Positions 36,858 through 46,528 are shown, counted from the stretch's first letter. The stretch: DNA of 64,000 nt from Ferrithrix thermotolerans DSM 19514 (GCA_945906305.1 CAMDQT010000017.1:1-64000), one strand, 5' to 3'. A program made the numbers and translations. The notes: generated by a model not told the origin, from the letters alone.

Positions 36858-38255
36858 TTATGGCTCTGGGGGAAACAGCACCTCGGGGTTGAGCGTCCCA
36901 GTGGGATCAAAACTGTGCTTGAGGGCCCGAAACACTGCTATCTCGGTGGCACTGCGATTGAGATGGAGCATGGCCCGTTTGGCAGTCCCGATCCCATGCT
37001 CGGCGGAGATGCTGCCCCCGAGGGCGGCGACGTGGTGCAGGACTGCCACGTCGGTGCGTTCGTCGTCCGCGGCGACGCCGGTGATATTGACGTGAATGTT
37101 TCCGTCGGCGGCATGACCGAAGAGCCAGGCGCGTGCGGCGGGGTCAACGGCCGCGATCACCCCTCGGATGCTGTGCACGAAGTCGGCGAGGTTGGCGGCA
37201 GGCAGGGTGACGTCGAGCTTGTGCGGCGCTCCCAGGGTGTTGATGGCCTCGGTGTGACCTTCCCGCAGGCGCCACAATGCGGCCATCGGGGCAGGTTCAG
37301 ATGCCACGGCGACGTCGGCCACGCCGTGCAGCCGCGCGACGGCCTCGGCCAGCTCATCAGTGGGATCGCGGTGCGCCGCGCACTCGACGAGGAGCAGAAC
37401 TTTATGATCCGCCACGAAGGGTCGTGGGACTCCCAAGCTGAGCGTGACAAGGTCGACGCCGTCGTGGAAGAACAATTCGATGGCCTCGACGCCGCTGAGG
37501 TCCCGGCGCAGGGTCGCCGCCGCCGCGAGAGCCGTTTCGACCTCCTCGAAGGCGAGAAGGGCCACCACCTTGCAGGCCAGACGAGCCACCAGGCGAAGCC
37601 GCAACGCGGTGATGACTGCCAGGGTCCCCTCGCTCCCGCACAGCAGACGACCGAGGTCGTAACCGGTGTTGTCCTTGAGGAGGCCATCGAGGTGGCTCAA
37701 CACGCGACCGTCGCTGAGCACCGCCTCGTAGCCCAGAACCTGGTCACGCATCGCCCCGTAACGCAGCAGGTGCAGTCCCCCGGCATTGGTCGCCGCCATG
37801 CCCCCGACGGTGGCGCTGGCCCGGGCCCCGAGGTCCACCCCGAAGGCGAGCCCAGCCCCTCGAGCCACGTCCTGCAATGCCGACAGGGTGATACCGGCCC
37901 CCACCGTGACCTGCTGAGCGGCGACATCGACCGGGCCGACCTGGATGAGACGCCGCAAGGACAGCAACACCTCGCCGTGCAACGGCACCCCGCCCCCCAC
38001 AAGGCCCGTGTTGCCGCCTTGGGGAGTCACCGTCACACCGCCCGCGCTGCAGGTGGCAAGCACCGCCGCGACCTCCGCGGTGTCACCCGGACGAACAACC
38101 GCCGGGGTCTGACCGACATAGCGTCCGGTCCAGTCCTGGACGTAGCCGCGCTGCAAGTCGGTATCGGTGAGCACATGTTGTGCCCCCACAATGTCCACTA
38201 GCCGTTCGAGCACACGGGCAGGAATCGCCGCAGGAGACGGCGTCAGGGCAGCCAC
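36858..38255 (-). CDS. FAD-binding oxidase (D-lactate / D-2-hydroxyglutarate dehydrogenase type)
   Basis: VTPQGGNTGLVGGGVPLHGEVLLSLRRL, FGHAADGNIHVNITG, ISAEHGIGTAKR. Confidence 0.9.
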   Translation of the reverse strand: MAALTPSPAAIPARVLERLVDIVGAQHVLTDTDLQRGYVQDWTGRYVGQTPAVVRPGDTAEVAAVLATCSAGGVTVTPQGGNTGLVGGGVPLHGEVLLSLRRLIQVGPVDVAAQQVTVGAGITLSALQDVARGAGLAFGVDLGARASATVGGMAATNAGGLHLLRYGAMRDQVLGYEAVLSDGRVLSHLDGLLKDNTGYDLGRLLCGSEGTLAVITALRLRLVARLACKVVALLAFEEVETALAAAATLRRDLSGVEAIELFFHDGVDLVTLSLGVPRPFVADHKVLLLVECAAHRDPTDELAEAVARLHGVADVAVASEPAPMAALWRLREGHTEAINTLGAPHKLDVTLPAANLADFVHSIRGVIAAVDPAARAWLFGHAADGNIHVNITGVAADDERTDVAVLHHVAALGGSISAEHGIGTAKRAMLHLNRSATEIAVFRALKHSFDPTGTLNPEVLFPPEP

Positions 38256-38267
38256 CGCTTTCTGCGC

Positions 38268-39077
38268 TCAGCTCCGCGGGTCGTTGAAGACCGCGCGACG
38301 TTGTTCGAAATAGGCCTTGACCGCTTCGATCTGGTTCGGTGAGCCGATTAGCCGGCGGATCAATTGCTCTTCGGCGGCGAAACCCTCGCGCAGCGAGACC
38401 AGGCCGGCCTGGTTGAGCAGCGCCTTGGCGCCCTGCACAGCCTCGGGGTTACGCGAGGCGATGTCGTGCGCGGTCTGGAGGGCCTCAGCCCGTGGATCGT
38501 CACACACTCGGGTGGCAAGACCAATGGCCACGGCCTCCGTGCCAGACACCATCCGGCCGGTAAAGGTGAGCTCCTTGGCGATGTCAAGGCCGACCAGACG
38601 GGGCAGCAGCTGCGTACCGGTCATATCGGGGGCGAGGCCCCAGCGGATTTCGAGCACCGAGAAACGGGCGTCAGCAGTGCAGTAGCGCAGGTCGCCGGCA
38701 AGGGCGATCTGGCAGCCACCGCCGAGCGCGACGCCCTGCACGGCGACGATGACCGGCGCGGGCATCTCGGCCCACACGTAAGCCGCATGCTGGCCAATGT
38801 TGGTGATGCGATCCCCCTTGGGCTCCGCCGCAATCTGTAGGCCTTCGTCGCCCGCCATGGCCTGAAAGGATCCGAAATCGAGCCCGGCGCAGAAGGCGCG
38901 GCCCTCACCGGAAAGCACCACCGCCCGTACCGAAGGGTCGGCCTTGAGACGTTCTCCGGTATCCACGAGGGCGCTGAACATGGCGCCATCGAGCGCATTC
39001 ATCTTCTCCGGCCGGTTGAGGCGCACGTCCGCGACGCCGGCGTCGATGCTCACCGTTACTCGGTCCGTGCTGGTCAA
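38268..39077 (-). CDS. enoyl-CoA hydratase/isomerase (crotonase) family protein
   Basis: VRLNRPEKMNALDGAMFSAL, AFCAGLDFGSF, GVALGGGCQIALAGDLRY. Confidence 0.92.
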   Translation of the reverse strand: MTSTDRVTVSIDAGVADVRLNRPEKMNALDGAMFSALVDTGERLKADPSVRAVVLSGEGRAFCAGLDFGSFQAMAGDEGLQIAAEPKGDRITNIGQHAAYVWAEMPAPVIVAVQGVALGGGCQIALAGDLRYCTADARFSVLEIRWGLAPDMTGTQLLPRLVGLDIAKELTFTGRMVSGTEAVAIGLATRVCDDPRAEALQTAHDIASRNPEAVQGAKALLNQAGLVSLREGFAAEEQLIRRLIGSPNQIEAVKAYFEQRRAVFNDPRS

Positions 39078-39261
39078 GGTCAGTCTCCTCAGTCGGGCGT
39101 GGCACGCCGCAATGGTCCACGCAATGGTGCTGCTCGTTGCGAGTCAAGCTAGCTAACGCCCGCCTTCGGTGTGTCCGATGAACGGTCGATGGCACGCTGG
39201 CCCTGGGCCGCATCGGGGCCCACGGCGCCGAGAAGCTTCCGGCTCAAATGTTCGGCCCTGG

Positions 39262-39519
39262 TCAGCACGAGCAAGGGTTGACCGTGTTCGCACCGACGAA
39301 AGGACAGTGACGACAGCCGTTGTTGCAGCAGTAGCCGCGGGCGAGCAGGTGCGCCGCAGTCATCACATACAGCCCAGAGTTCGGATCGAGGTAGCCCGCA
39401 TCGCCACCAGCCATGGCGGCGTCGTGGGCTTGCATGACCCGGTCGAATCCGGGCTGGTTCGACGCAAACCGGCGCCCATGGGGACGCTGCAACGCATCGG
39501 GTCGGCTCGCTTCGGGCAT
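39262..39519 (-). CDS. DUF5522-like cysteine-rich protein
   Basis: YLDPNSGLYVMTAAHLLARGYCCNNGCRHCPF. Confidence 0.8.
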   Translation of the reverse strand: MPEASRPDALQRPHGRRFASNQPGFDRVMQAHDAAMAGGDAGYLDPNSGLYVMTAAHLLARGYCCNNGCRHCPFVGANTVNPCSC

Positions 39520-39526
39520 CGGTTCG

Positions 39527-39532
39527 ACGCTA
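39527..39532 (-). promoter_or_regulatory. candidate -10 (TAGCGT) 7 nt before ATG 39519; leaderless
   Basis: TAGCGT-cgaaccg-ATG on minus strand. Confidence 0.5.
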
Positions 39533-39730
39533 GTTGGCGGGCGATGGCCGCACCTTTGCCGTGGTCGGTGGCCGTGACGCACCCCCGATTGGGCACCCGT
39601 CACTTGACGGCCTCGCCCGGCGCGGGAAGGATGACCTGTGGCATTAGTCACAAGGCTGTGGCTGAGCTGTGGTTTCCGGGACTGAGCCGTGCAGCGGACA
39701 GCGGGGACGGAACCGTGAACCGGGGTGGCG

Positions 39731-40390
39731 ATGGGGTCTGACGGGAAAGTGTCGAGGCTGAGTCCCGACGTGGGTAACTATGCGGTCCTGCCCATCGGGG
39801 TAGGTCGCGGACACCAACGCTTGTCGCCTGCGCAGCGACGCGAGGAGATCCTCGACGCCGCGCAGCGGGTGTTCTCCAGCCAGGATCCCTATTCGGTCAC
39901 CTTCGAGGACATCGCCCACGAGGCCGGGGTGTCGCGCGCCCTCGTGTACAACTACTTTGGCGACAAGGGCGCGCTCTTGGCCGAGGTCTACGGCCACGCG
40001 CTCGAAGCGTTCGATGCCGTCTTGCTCGCCGTACTGCACAGCCCGGGCCCACCCCAACAACGCTTGGCGGAGCTAGCCCGTCGTTACGTCAGCTTTGCCC
40101 AGGCGCACACCGGCACCTGGCAACTGCTGGCCTCCGTGGCCGCCGTGCGACACCCTGCCGTGCAGGCCATGCGCCAGGCACGGGTTCGTCGGCTCGCCGC
40201 GGCGCTCGGCGAAGGTCCTTCGTTGGAGGTCGCGGTGGCTGGCCTGCTGGGCTTGCTCGAAGGTGCAACCCGTCATTGGTTGGATTGGCCCGACAACGCC
40301 ACGGAGCCATTGTTCTCCCACCTCGATCTGCAGATCTGGGCCGGCTTCTCCGAATTGATCCCCGGACGGGTCGGTACCTCGGCCCGCTGA
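39731..40390 (+). CDS. TetR/AcrR family transcriptional regulator
   Basis: LSPAQRREEILDAAQRVFSSQDPYSVTFEDIAHEAGVSRALVYNYFGDKGALLAEVY. Confidence 0.92.
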   Translation: MGSDGKVSRLSPDVGNYAVLPIGVGRGHQRLSPAQRREEILDAAQRVFSSQDPYSVTFEDIAHEAGVSRALVYNYFGDKGALLAEVYGHALEAFDAVLLAVLHSPGPPQQRLAELARRYVSFAQAHTGTWQLLASVAAVRHPAVQAMRQARVRRLAAALGEGPSLEVAVAGLLGLLEGATRHWLDWPDNATEPLFSHLDLQIWAGFSELIPGRVGTSAR

Positions 40391-40425
40391 GCGGGTGGAG
40401 CAGCGCGACGTGGGGCCCGTCGCCC

Positions 40426-40431
40426 TACAGT
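40426..40431 (+). promoter_or_regulatory. candidate -10 (TACAGT) 7 nt before ATG 40439; leaderless
   Basis: TACAGT-gcgacct-ATG. Confidence 0.5.
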
Positions 40432-40438
40432 GCGACCT

Positions 40439-41536
40439 ATGCAGGTGCTGGTCATTGGGGGAACGGGTCCGACAGGGCCCCATGTGGTCAACGGGCTGAT
40501 CGACATCGGGTGCACGGTCACGATCTTGCATACCGGAGCGCACGAGGTGGACACCATCCCCTCGTCGGTGGAACACATCCATACCAACCCCTTCGATGTC
40601 AAGGCGGTGCGCGAAGCCCTCGGCAGTCGAAGTTTCGATCTGGTGTACGCCATGTACGGGCGGCTTCGTGACCTGGCCCGTTTCTTTGAGCATCGCTGTG
40701 GGGCGATGGTGGCCGTCGGTGGGGTGCCGGCCTATCGGGGCTTTGCCCTACCCCAGCAGAATTGGCCCGCCGGGATGCTGGTGCCGGTTCGCGAAACGGC
40801 CGAACGGGCGGTCAATGACGCCAACGTGAAGGTGGCGCGCATTGTGCAAACTGAGGACGCCTTCTTCTCGTCCCATCCGAACGGCACGCTGTTTCGTTAC
40901 CCGCTCATCTACGGGCCGGGGCAGATCAACCCCCGCGAATGGTTGATCGTGCGACGTCTGCTCGACGGCCGCCGTCGGATCATCGTGGCCGATGGAGGCC
41001 TCACCCTGCGCACCGCTGGTTATGGACCGAATGTCGCCCACGCTCTCGTCTTGGCCGCCAGTCAGCCCGATGCCGCCGCAGGCAAGGCCTACAACGTTGG
41101 TGACGAGATCACGCTCACTGCGCGTCAGACCATCGAGTTGATCGCGGGAGCCCTGGACTGCGACGTGGAGATAGTTAACCTACCGGCGGAATTGGCGACC
41201 CCTGCTAGGCCATTCCTGTCGGCGGAGACCACCCTGCACAAGTTCACCGGGGTCGATGCCATTCGCCACGATCTCGGCTATCGAGACCCGGTACCGGCCC
41301 CCGAGGCCATTGGCCGTACGGCACGGTATCTAGCGGAAAACCCCATTGAACGGGGCTCAGTCACCGAGATGCGGCTGCAAGATCCGTTCGATTACCAGGC
41401 TGAAGATCGGCTGATCGAGGCCTACCAAGGCCTTCTGAGCGTGGTTGGTCCCGCCGCCGCGGCCTACGATCCGGACTTCCGAGATCGTTACGCTCCCGGG
41501 TCCGATGACTGGCGCCTCGTACCGCCGCGCAATTGA
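40439..41536 (+). CDS. NAD-dependent epimerase/dehydratase family protein
   Basis: MQVLVIGGTGPTGPHVVNGLIDIGCTVTILHTG; FRYPLIYGPGQINPREW. Confidence 0.88.
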   Translation: MQVLVIGGTGPTGPHVVNGLIDIGCTVTILHTGAHEVDTIPSSVEHIHTNPFDVKAVREALGSRSFDLVYAMYGRLRDLARFFEHRCGAMVAVGGVPAYRGFALPQQNWPAGMLVPVRETAERAVNDANVKVARIVQTEDAFFSSHPNGTLFRYPLIYGPGQINPREWLIVRRLLDGRRRIIVADGGLTLRTAGYGPNVAHALVLAASQPDAAAGKAYNVGDEITLTARQTIELIAGALDCDVEIVNLPAELATPARPFLSAETTLHKFTGVDAIRHDLGYRDPVPAPEAIGRTARYLAENPIERGSVTEMRLQDPFDYQAEDRLIEAYQGLLSVVGPAAAAYDPDFRDRYAPGSDDWRLVPPRN

Positions 41537-41597
41537 CCCTCGGTTCGCGGGCACCGCGGGCCGACATTGGCCAACTCGGAGCGGGGTGATCCACGGG

Positions 41598-41792
41598 TCA
41601 GTCCTTCAGGGCCACCGCGTTGGGCGTCACGTTCATTTTCGGCTCGTAGGCCACCTCGGTGATGGTCGTAAGGGGCTCAGAGCCTTGGTGAGCCTGTAGG
41701 TGCTGTCGGCAGCCTGCGCAGGGGCCGTAGAACTCTTCGTCGGCGTCGGTAAGGCAACGGGGACACACAAAGCAGGGCACATCGCCCAGCAT
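41598..41792 (-). CDS. small zinc-ribbon-like protein
   Basis: MLGDVPCFVCPRCLTDADEEFYGPCAGCRQHLQAHQGSEPL: paired CxxC motifs. Confidence 0.55.
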   Translation of the reverse strand: MLGDVPCFVCPRCLTDADEEFYGPCAGCRQHLQAHQGSEPLTTITEVAYEPKMNVTPNAVALKD

Positions 41793-41952
41793 CGCGCAGC
41801 CGGTGCTGGTTGGTGCGGACCGGTGGTGGCTGGGGACAACATCGACAATCCACCGGCAATTCACAGGGTTTCACCTCTAGAAGCTCACAGCGCATTCGTT
41901 CTACCGTTGTCCTGTCGCCAACGCTTCGTAGTGGCGCAAGAGGGGCACGATC

Positions 41953-42219
41953 ATGACGAGCTTCGAGGTGACCTTAAAGGACCGCACCGTGGAGCAGGTC
42001 GCCGACGCCCACGCCTATCAGCAGGAGGGGCAGATGACCACCTTCTTCCGCAACGAGGAGTGCCGCAACGTGGTCGATTCATGGAGCAGCCGGGTGTTCT
42101 CGGTCCGTACGACGGAGGTGCTGATGATTCGTCAACTCGGCCGAGCTGACGCCGCGGAGTACCCCTGCGCTGGTGGGGAGGCGGCCACGGGGGCCCCAGG
42201 CGTCCTGCGCGTCGTCTAG
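41953..42219 (+). CDS. hypothetical protein
   Basis: GAGGGG SD-like before ATG; MTSFEVTLKDRTVEQVADAHAYQQEGQMTTFFRNEECRNVVDSWSSRVFSVRTTEVLMIRQLG. Confidence 0.55.
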   Translation: MTSFEVTLKDRTVEQVADAHAYQQEGQMTTFFRNEECRNVVDSWSSRVFSVRTTEVLMIRQLGRADAAEYPCAGGEAATGAPGVLRVV

Positions 42220-42242
42220 GCCAGGGGCGGTACGGGGCGGCG

Positions 42243-42881
42243 TTAGGGGGCTTCGTCGCCAGGCGGAATGGCGGGGAGGAACGCGCCGGAGCGTTCATCG
42301 AATACCCGGACCTCGCCGGTGTGCAACTCGTACACCCAACCGTGCAGACGCAGCTTGCCCCCCACCAGGCGGGAGGCCACGGCAGGGTGGGTGCGGAGGT
42401 GCATCAGCTGCGTCACGACATTGTGCTCGGTCAACAGCCGGAGCTTGGTGTCCTCGTCCTCATCGGGCCAGTTCTCCAACACGGTCAGCCGCGCCGCGGC
42501 GGCGTGTAGGAGCCACGTCTTGATGTGGGCCATGCCCTCCACGCTCGATGGGTCGAGAAGCACCTTCATGGCCCCGCAGTCGGAGTGGCCACAGATGATC
42601 ACGTCCGCCACGTTAAGCACCGCGAGGGCGTACTCGATGGTGGCGGACACGCCGCCGTAGGTCGCGCCGTAGGCCGGCACAATGTTGCCGACGACTTGGC
42701 AGCCGAAGAGGTCACCGGGATCGGTTTGGGTGATGAGATGGGGGGTGACCCGCGAGTCCGAGCAGGTAATGAACAGCGCCAGTGGTCGCTGGGGACCAGT
42801 CGCCGCGGCGGCGGACGCCGCAGACAACTGCGGGAATATGGTCCGCTGGAAATGGGCTATGCCGGCCAGGATCTTGTCCAT
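42243..42881 (-). CDS. beta-class carbonic anhydrase
   Basis: LFITCSDSRVTPHLITQTDPGDLFGCQVVGNIVP, IEYALAVLNVADVIICGHSDCGAMK. Confidence 0.94.
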   Translation of the reverse strand: MDKILAGIAHFQRTIFPQLSAASAAAATGPQRPLALFITCSDSRVTPHLITQTDPGDLFGCQVVGNIVPAYGATYGGVSATIEYALAVLNVADVIICGHSDCGAMKVLLDPSSVEGMAHIKTWLLHAAAARLTVLENWPDEDEDTKLRLLTEHNVVTQLMHLRTHPAVASRLVGGKLRLHGWVYELHTGEVRVFDERSGAFLPAIPPGDEAP

Positions 42882-42952
42882 TTGCGGCTCAGGCTAGGTG
42901 GTTGGAGCAACCGAGGCGGCTCGGCGGCGCAGATGCCGCGGCGCCAACTCGC

Positions 42953-42958
42953 TAGGTT
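42953..42958 (+). promoter_or_regulatory. candidate -10 (TAGGTT) 6 nt before ATG 42965; leaderless
   Basis: TAGGTT-tcgctc-ATG. Confidence 0.5.
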
Positions 42959-42964
42959 TCGCTC

Positions 42965-43384
42965 ATGGCAACTGTCTTCACCCGGATCATCAACGGTGAA
43001 CTGCCCGGACAGTTCGTGTGGAAGGACGAGGTATGCGCCGCATTCATGTCCATCAACCCCATCCGACGAGGCCACACCCTGGTAGTGCCCCGCCAGGAGA
43101 TCGACCATTGGGTCGATCTCGATCCGCTCACCGTTAGCCATCTGATGGCGGTGGGACAACACATCGCCAAGGCGCAACTGGCGGCATTCGAGCCCGCCCG
43201 GATCGGCCTCATCATCGCCGGATTCGAGGTGGCTCACACCCATCTGCACCTGATCCCCATCTCGGACATGGGTGGCCTCGACTTTGCCAACGCCGCCACC
43301 ACGGTGGACCCCGCCGCTCTGCAGGACGCCGCTGAGCACCTACGGATGGCCTTACGCCACGCCGGCCACCGCGAGGCGAGCTGA
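42965..43384 (+). CDS. HIT family protein
   Basis: VFTRIINGELPGQFVWKDEVCAAFMSINPIRRGHTLVVPRQEIDHWVD, VAHTHLHLIP (HxHxH). Confidence 0.93.
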   Translation: MATVFTRIINGELPGQFVWKDEVCAAFMSINPIRRGHTLVVPRQEIDHWVDLDPLTVSHLMAVGQHIAKAQLAAFEPARIGLIIAGFEVAHTHLHLIPISDMGGLDFANAATTVDPAALQDAAEHLRMALRHAGHREAS

Positions 43385-43440
43385 GTCTGTTCGCGCGGCC
43401 TGGCCCCAAAGCCAACCAGACGCGCCCCCCCAATGGCCGG

Positions 43441-44214
43441 TCAGCGCGAACGAGCCACCCCGGTGCCGGGTGGGTTGGTGCCGCCTGAGTCCGGAGCAGC
43501 CGCGTCTGGCGGCCACGATATCTCCTCGATCAGCTGCGGACCGCGGTTGACGGCGGTATTGACCTCCACCGACACGGGGTGAAAGGTCACCAGCTCTGCC
43601 GGGGTGGGCCGCAACAGCGAGGCCACCACCGCCACATCGTGCAGGTCGGGGTTGAGCCACGCGTCCCAGGCCTGCGGGGCCAATGCGACCGGCATTCGCT
43701 CGTGCAACTGCGCCATGCGCGGGTTGGCCGCGGCAGTGATGACGGTGCACGTGTAGGTCCACGCCGGGGCCATACCCGCCGGCCCGGTCGGGCCGGACGG
43801 GCGCCAACGTTCCCACAGCCCGGCGAAGCCATAGGGCTCATCATCGGGCCGGTGAATGTACCACGGCTGTTTTCGCGCCTGTCCCGCCACCGTGGTCCAC
43901 TCGTAGAAACCATCGGCCGGAACGATGCAGCGCCGGCGTTGGAACGCCTGGCGATAGGCGTTGCGAGTGGCGACGGTTTCGAGCCTGGCGTTGATCATGC
44001 GGGCACCGACGCGGAGGTCTTCCGCCCACGATGGCACCAACCCCCAACGGAACGCCTGGAGGAGACGCTCGTGGTTCTGGCAGACCACGACGAACACGTC
44101 ACTGGTTGGGGCCACGTTGTAGTTGGGGCCAAGTTCGACGCTGGGGTCGACAGCGGCCGAGAAATACCGAGCCAGCTCGTCAGGACTCGAGGAGGAGACA
44201 AAGCGACCACACAC
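43441..44214 (-). CDS. SOS response-associated peptidase (SRAP/HMCES/YedK family)
   Basis: GTG start gives MCGRFV (catalytic Cys2); NVAPTSDVFVV, MINARLETVATRNAYRQAFQRRRCIVPADGFYEW. Confidence 0.93.
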   Translation of the reverse strand: MCGRFVSSSSPDELARYFSAAVDPSVELGPNYNVAPTSDVFVVVCQNHERLLQAFRWGLVPSWAEDLRVGARMINARLETVATRNAYRQAFQRRRCIVPADGFYEWTTVAGQARKQPWYIHRPDDEPYGFAGLWERWRPSGPTGPAGMAPAWTYTCTVITAAANPRMAQLHERMPVALAPQAWDAWLNPDLHDVAVVASLLRPTPAELVTFHPVSVEVNTAVNRGPQLIEEISWPPDAAAPDSGGTNPPGTGVARSR

Positions 44215-44221
44215 CCAGCGC

Positions 44222-44227
44222 ACCCTA
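44222..44227 (-). promoter_or_regulatory. candidate -10 (TAGGGT) 7 nt before GTG 44214; leaderless
   Basis: TAGGGT-gcgctgg-GTG on minus strand. Confidence 0.5.
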
Positions 44228-44268
44228 GCGGTGGCCAGCGCAGGTTCGAATCTCCCGCCACGGGCGGC

Positions 44269-44274
44269 TAGTTT
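44269..44274 (+). promoter_or_regulatory. candidate -10 (TAGTTT) 7 nt before GTG 44282; leaderless
   Basis: TAGTTT-gaccaca-GTG. Confidence 0.5.
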
Positions 44275-44281
44275 GACCACA

Positions 44282-44722
44282 GTGAGCGCTGAGCGTCCCA
44301 TCTCTGTCGTCGTCCCATCGGTGTTTCAACCGACGACTCGCCAGGCGGTGCTGGCGGCGTTCGTGCCCGCCATTGTGCTCATGGGGGCCGGGTTGGCTAT
44401 AGGCAGCACCATCGGCAGCGTCCTGCTCGGCGCCGGCATCGGATCGATCGGGTTGGGCGCGCTGCAACGCCGTACTGGGCTGGACCTCGATCCGCAAGGG
44501 TTGGTGATCCGTGGTATCGGCCGCAGCGAACTGATCCGCTGGTCCGACATCACCGACATGACCGTCTCCGAACGCGGCAGCCGCAGTGCATTGCAGATCG
44601 AGACCCAGGCCCGCTTCTACCGGCCGAACGCGCCGTTCAGCTCGCGGTTTCTGCCTGATCCAGACTTCGGGGACAAGGTGCGCGGTATAACCGAAGCGTG
44701 GCGGCAGCGCCGAGACCTGTAG
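44282..44722 (+). CDS. membrane protein with PH-like domain
   Basis: Two hydrophobic segments, then LDLDPQGLVIRGIGRSELIRWSDITDMTVSERGSRSALQIET. Confidence 0.65.
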   Translation: MSAERPISVVVPSVFQPTTRQAVLAAFVPAIVLMGAGLAIGSTIGSVLLGAGIGSIGLGALQRRTGLDLDPQGLVIRGIGRSELIRWSDITDMTVSERGSRSALQIETQARFYRPNAPFSSRFLPDPDFGDKVRGITEAWRQRRDL

Positions 44723-44750
44723 TCCCCGGCGCCCACGTTGCCGAGTGGCG

Positions 44751-45968
44751 TCAGCGGTCCTTGGCGAAGGTGATGGCGTCTTGCTCGAATGCCGCCACCC
44801 GGTCGGCGTCGTAGCCGAGTAGGTCCCGCAACACGTACTCGTTGGCTTCGCCGAGGTTGGGCGTCGCAAGGTCGCGCTCGGGTGGGGCATCGGAGAACTT
44901 GATCGGGAAACCCGGGATGTCAAACGTGCCGGCCAGCGGATCGGTGACAGTGCGGACGGTCCCGCGTTGGCGGAAATGCTCGATGTTTCCCAGGTCCTTG
45001 GGCTCAATCACCTGCCCGCAGGGAATGCGGTAGCGCTCCAGAATGGCCATGATCTCCGCGTCGGTGCCGAAATGCGCCATCCAGTCCTCGATGATGGTGG
45101 TGAGGGCATCACGATTGTCCAGGCGGGCCTGGGGCAGAGCGAAACGGGGGTCGGTGGACAACTCGGGGCGACCCATCGCCTCGAAGAGGGCGACGACTTG
45201 AGTCTGGGTGCAGAAGATCACGATCCAGCCCTGCGGGCTACGGAAGGATCCCGCCGGGGACGCCGCACCGTAGTGCCGACCGCTGCGCATCGCTTTGTAG
45301 GCCCCTTGAGTGACCGATGGGGCGTGCACCGCCATCTCTTGCATGTGGTAAAGGGAGTCGACCATGCCGATGTCGATATGGGAACCCTCGCCGGTTCGGT
45401 CGCGCCGGAACAGGGCGTAGCCGATGGCTCCAAAGGCGTGCACGCCCGCACCGACATCGGTGATGGCCGTACCGACGAACAGCGGGGGGCCGTCGGGCTC
45501 GCCGGTCATGTGCATCACCCCTGAATAGGCCTGGGCGATGAAGTCGAAGGCGGTCTTGGACGCCATCGGCCCGGTCTGACCGAACCCGGATATCGACGCC
45601 ATGATGATTCGCGGGTTGATGGCACGAAGGTCCTCATAACCAAGGCCACGACGCGACATGACCCCCGGGGTCGAGTTCTCAACCACGACGTCGACCTGCG
45701 TGATGAGCTCTTTGATGACCTGCACCGCCTCCGGCTTGCGCAAGTCGAGGCAGAGGGAGCGCTTCCCGCGGTTCTGCTGCACGAAGTAGCTGGCCCGCCG
45801 GTTTATCCTCGGCTCCTGGGCTCGGGTGGGCTCGCCGTGGGGTGCCATCTCGACCTTGATGACCTCGGCCCCCATCTCCGTCAGCAGGCGGGTGCACGCC
45901 GGGCCGGCGAGATACTGCGTGAAGTCCAGGACGCGGATGCCTTCGAGGTACGGGGTCGGAGTGCTCAC
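44751..45968 (-). CDS. CaiB/BaiF family (class III) CoA-transferase
   Basis: GIRVLDFTQYLAGPACTRLLTEMGAEVIKVEMAPHGEPTR, FVQQNRGKRSLCLDLRKPEAVQVIKEL. Confidence 0.94.
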   Translation of the reverse strand: MSTPTPYLEGIRVLDFTQYLAGPACTRLLTEMGAEVIKVEMAPHGEPTRAQEPRINRRASYFVQQNRGKRSLCLDLRKPEAVQVIKELITQVDVVVENSTPGVMSRRGLGYEDLRAINPRIIMASISGFGQTGPMASKTAFDFIAQAYSGVMHMTGEPDGPPLFVGTAITDVGAGVHAFGAIGYALFRRDRTGEGSHIDIGMVDSLYHMQEMAVHAPSVTQGAYKAMRSGRHYGAASPAGSFRSPQGWIVIFCTQTQVVALFEAMGRPELSTDPRFALPQARLDNRDALTTIIEDWMAHFGTDAEIMAILERYRIPCGQVIEPKDLGNIEHFRQRGTVRTVTDPLAGTFDIPGFPIKFSDAPPERDLATPNLGEANEYVLRDLLGYDADRVAAFEQDAITFAKDR

Positions 45969-46072
45969 CCGGCCATCTTGGCAGATGGCAAAGAGCGGAG
46001 CGGCGCTTAGCTGAGCAGGCCAGGCCGGTGAGGCCTATTCGACCATCGGGGGCGGCCCGGGCTGGAGATCGC

Positions 46073-46474
46073 TCACGGCGAGGGCGTCGGCCGTAGGCGT
46101 TTCACCACCCCGCTGAACGCCAGCAACGCACGGTCGGCGCAGGACAGCCGTCCCTGGACAAAGACCAGTGAGCCGGTGCGTCGCACCACCTCGGCTCGGC
46201 CCTCCACGAGGTCACCCGCCCGGGCAGTGTCCACAAACTGGGCGCTGAAGCTGACCGTCACGGTGCTGTCCGTCGTGCCGAATCGGGCCGTTGCCCCCAC
46301 GGTGTAGTCGGCCAAGGCCATCTGCACCCCACCATGAATGGCGCCGTGTTCATTGCAATGATGATCCTGCACCACCAGCCCGATGCAGAGCCCGTCGGGA
46401 CCTTCGCGTCGAAGGAAGGGCCCGACATGGCTCTCGGCCGGATCGAGTTCGGGATCGGGCCGGTAACCGGCTGG
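46073..46474 (-). CDS. PaaI-family hotdog thioesterase
   Basis: NEHGAIHGGVQMALADYTVGATARF...TVSFSAQFVDTARAGDLVEGRAEVVRRTGSLVFVQG. Confidence 0.88.
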   Translation of the reverse strand, partial: PAGYRPDPELDPAESHVGPFLRREGPDGLCIGLVVQDHHCNEHGAIHGGVQMALADYTVGATARFGTTDSTVTVSFSAQFVDTARAGDLVEGRAEVVRRTGSLVFVQGRLSCADRALLAFSGVVKRLRPTPSP

Positions 46475-46528
46475 CATCTCGCTCACTCGGCAGACGCTAA
46501 CGAAAGGAGCGGCCGAAGCCACCATGGG

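Noticed and set aside
36915-38201. 428-aa plus-strand ORF
   Set aside because: Antisense to the FAD-binding oxidase with clear FAD/PCMH motifs.
44238-44262. T-arm-like GGTTCGAATCTCCC
   Set aside because: Flanking 5-bp stem does not pair and no D-arm or acceptor stem lies upstream; the sequence is between SRAP and PH-like starts.
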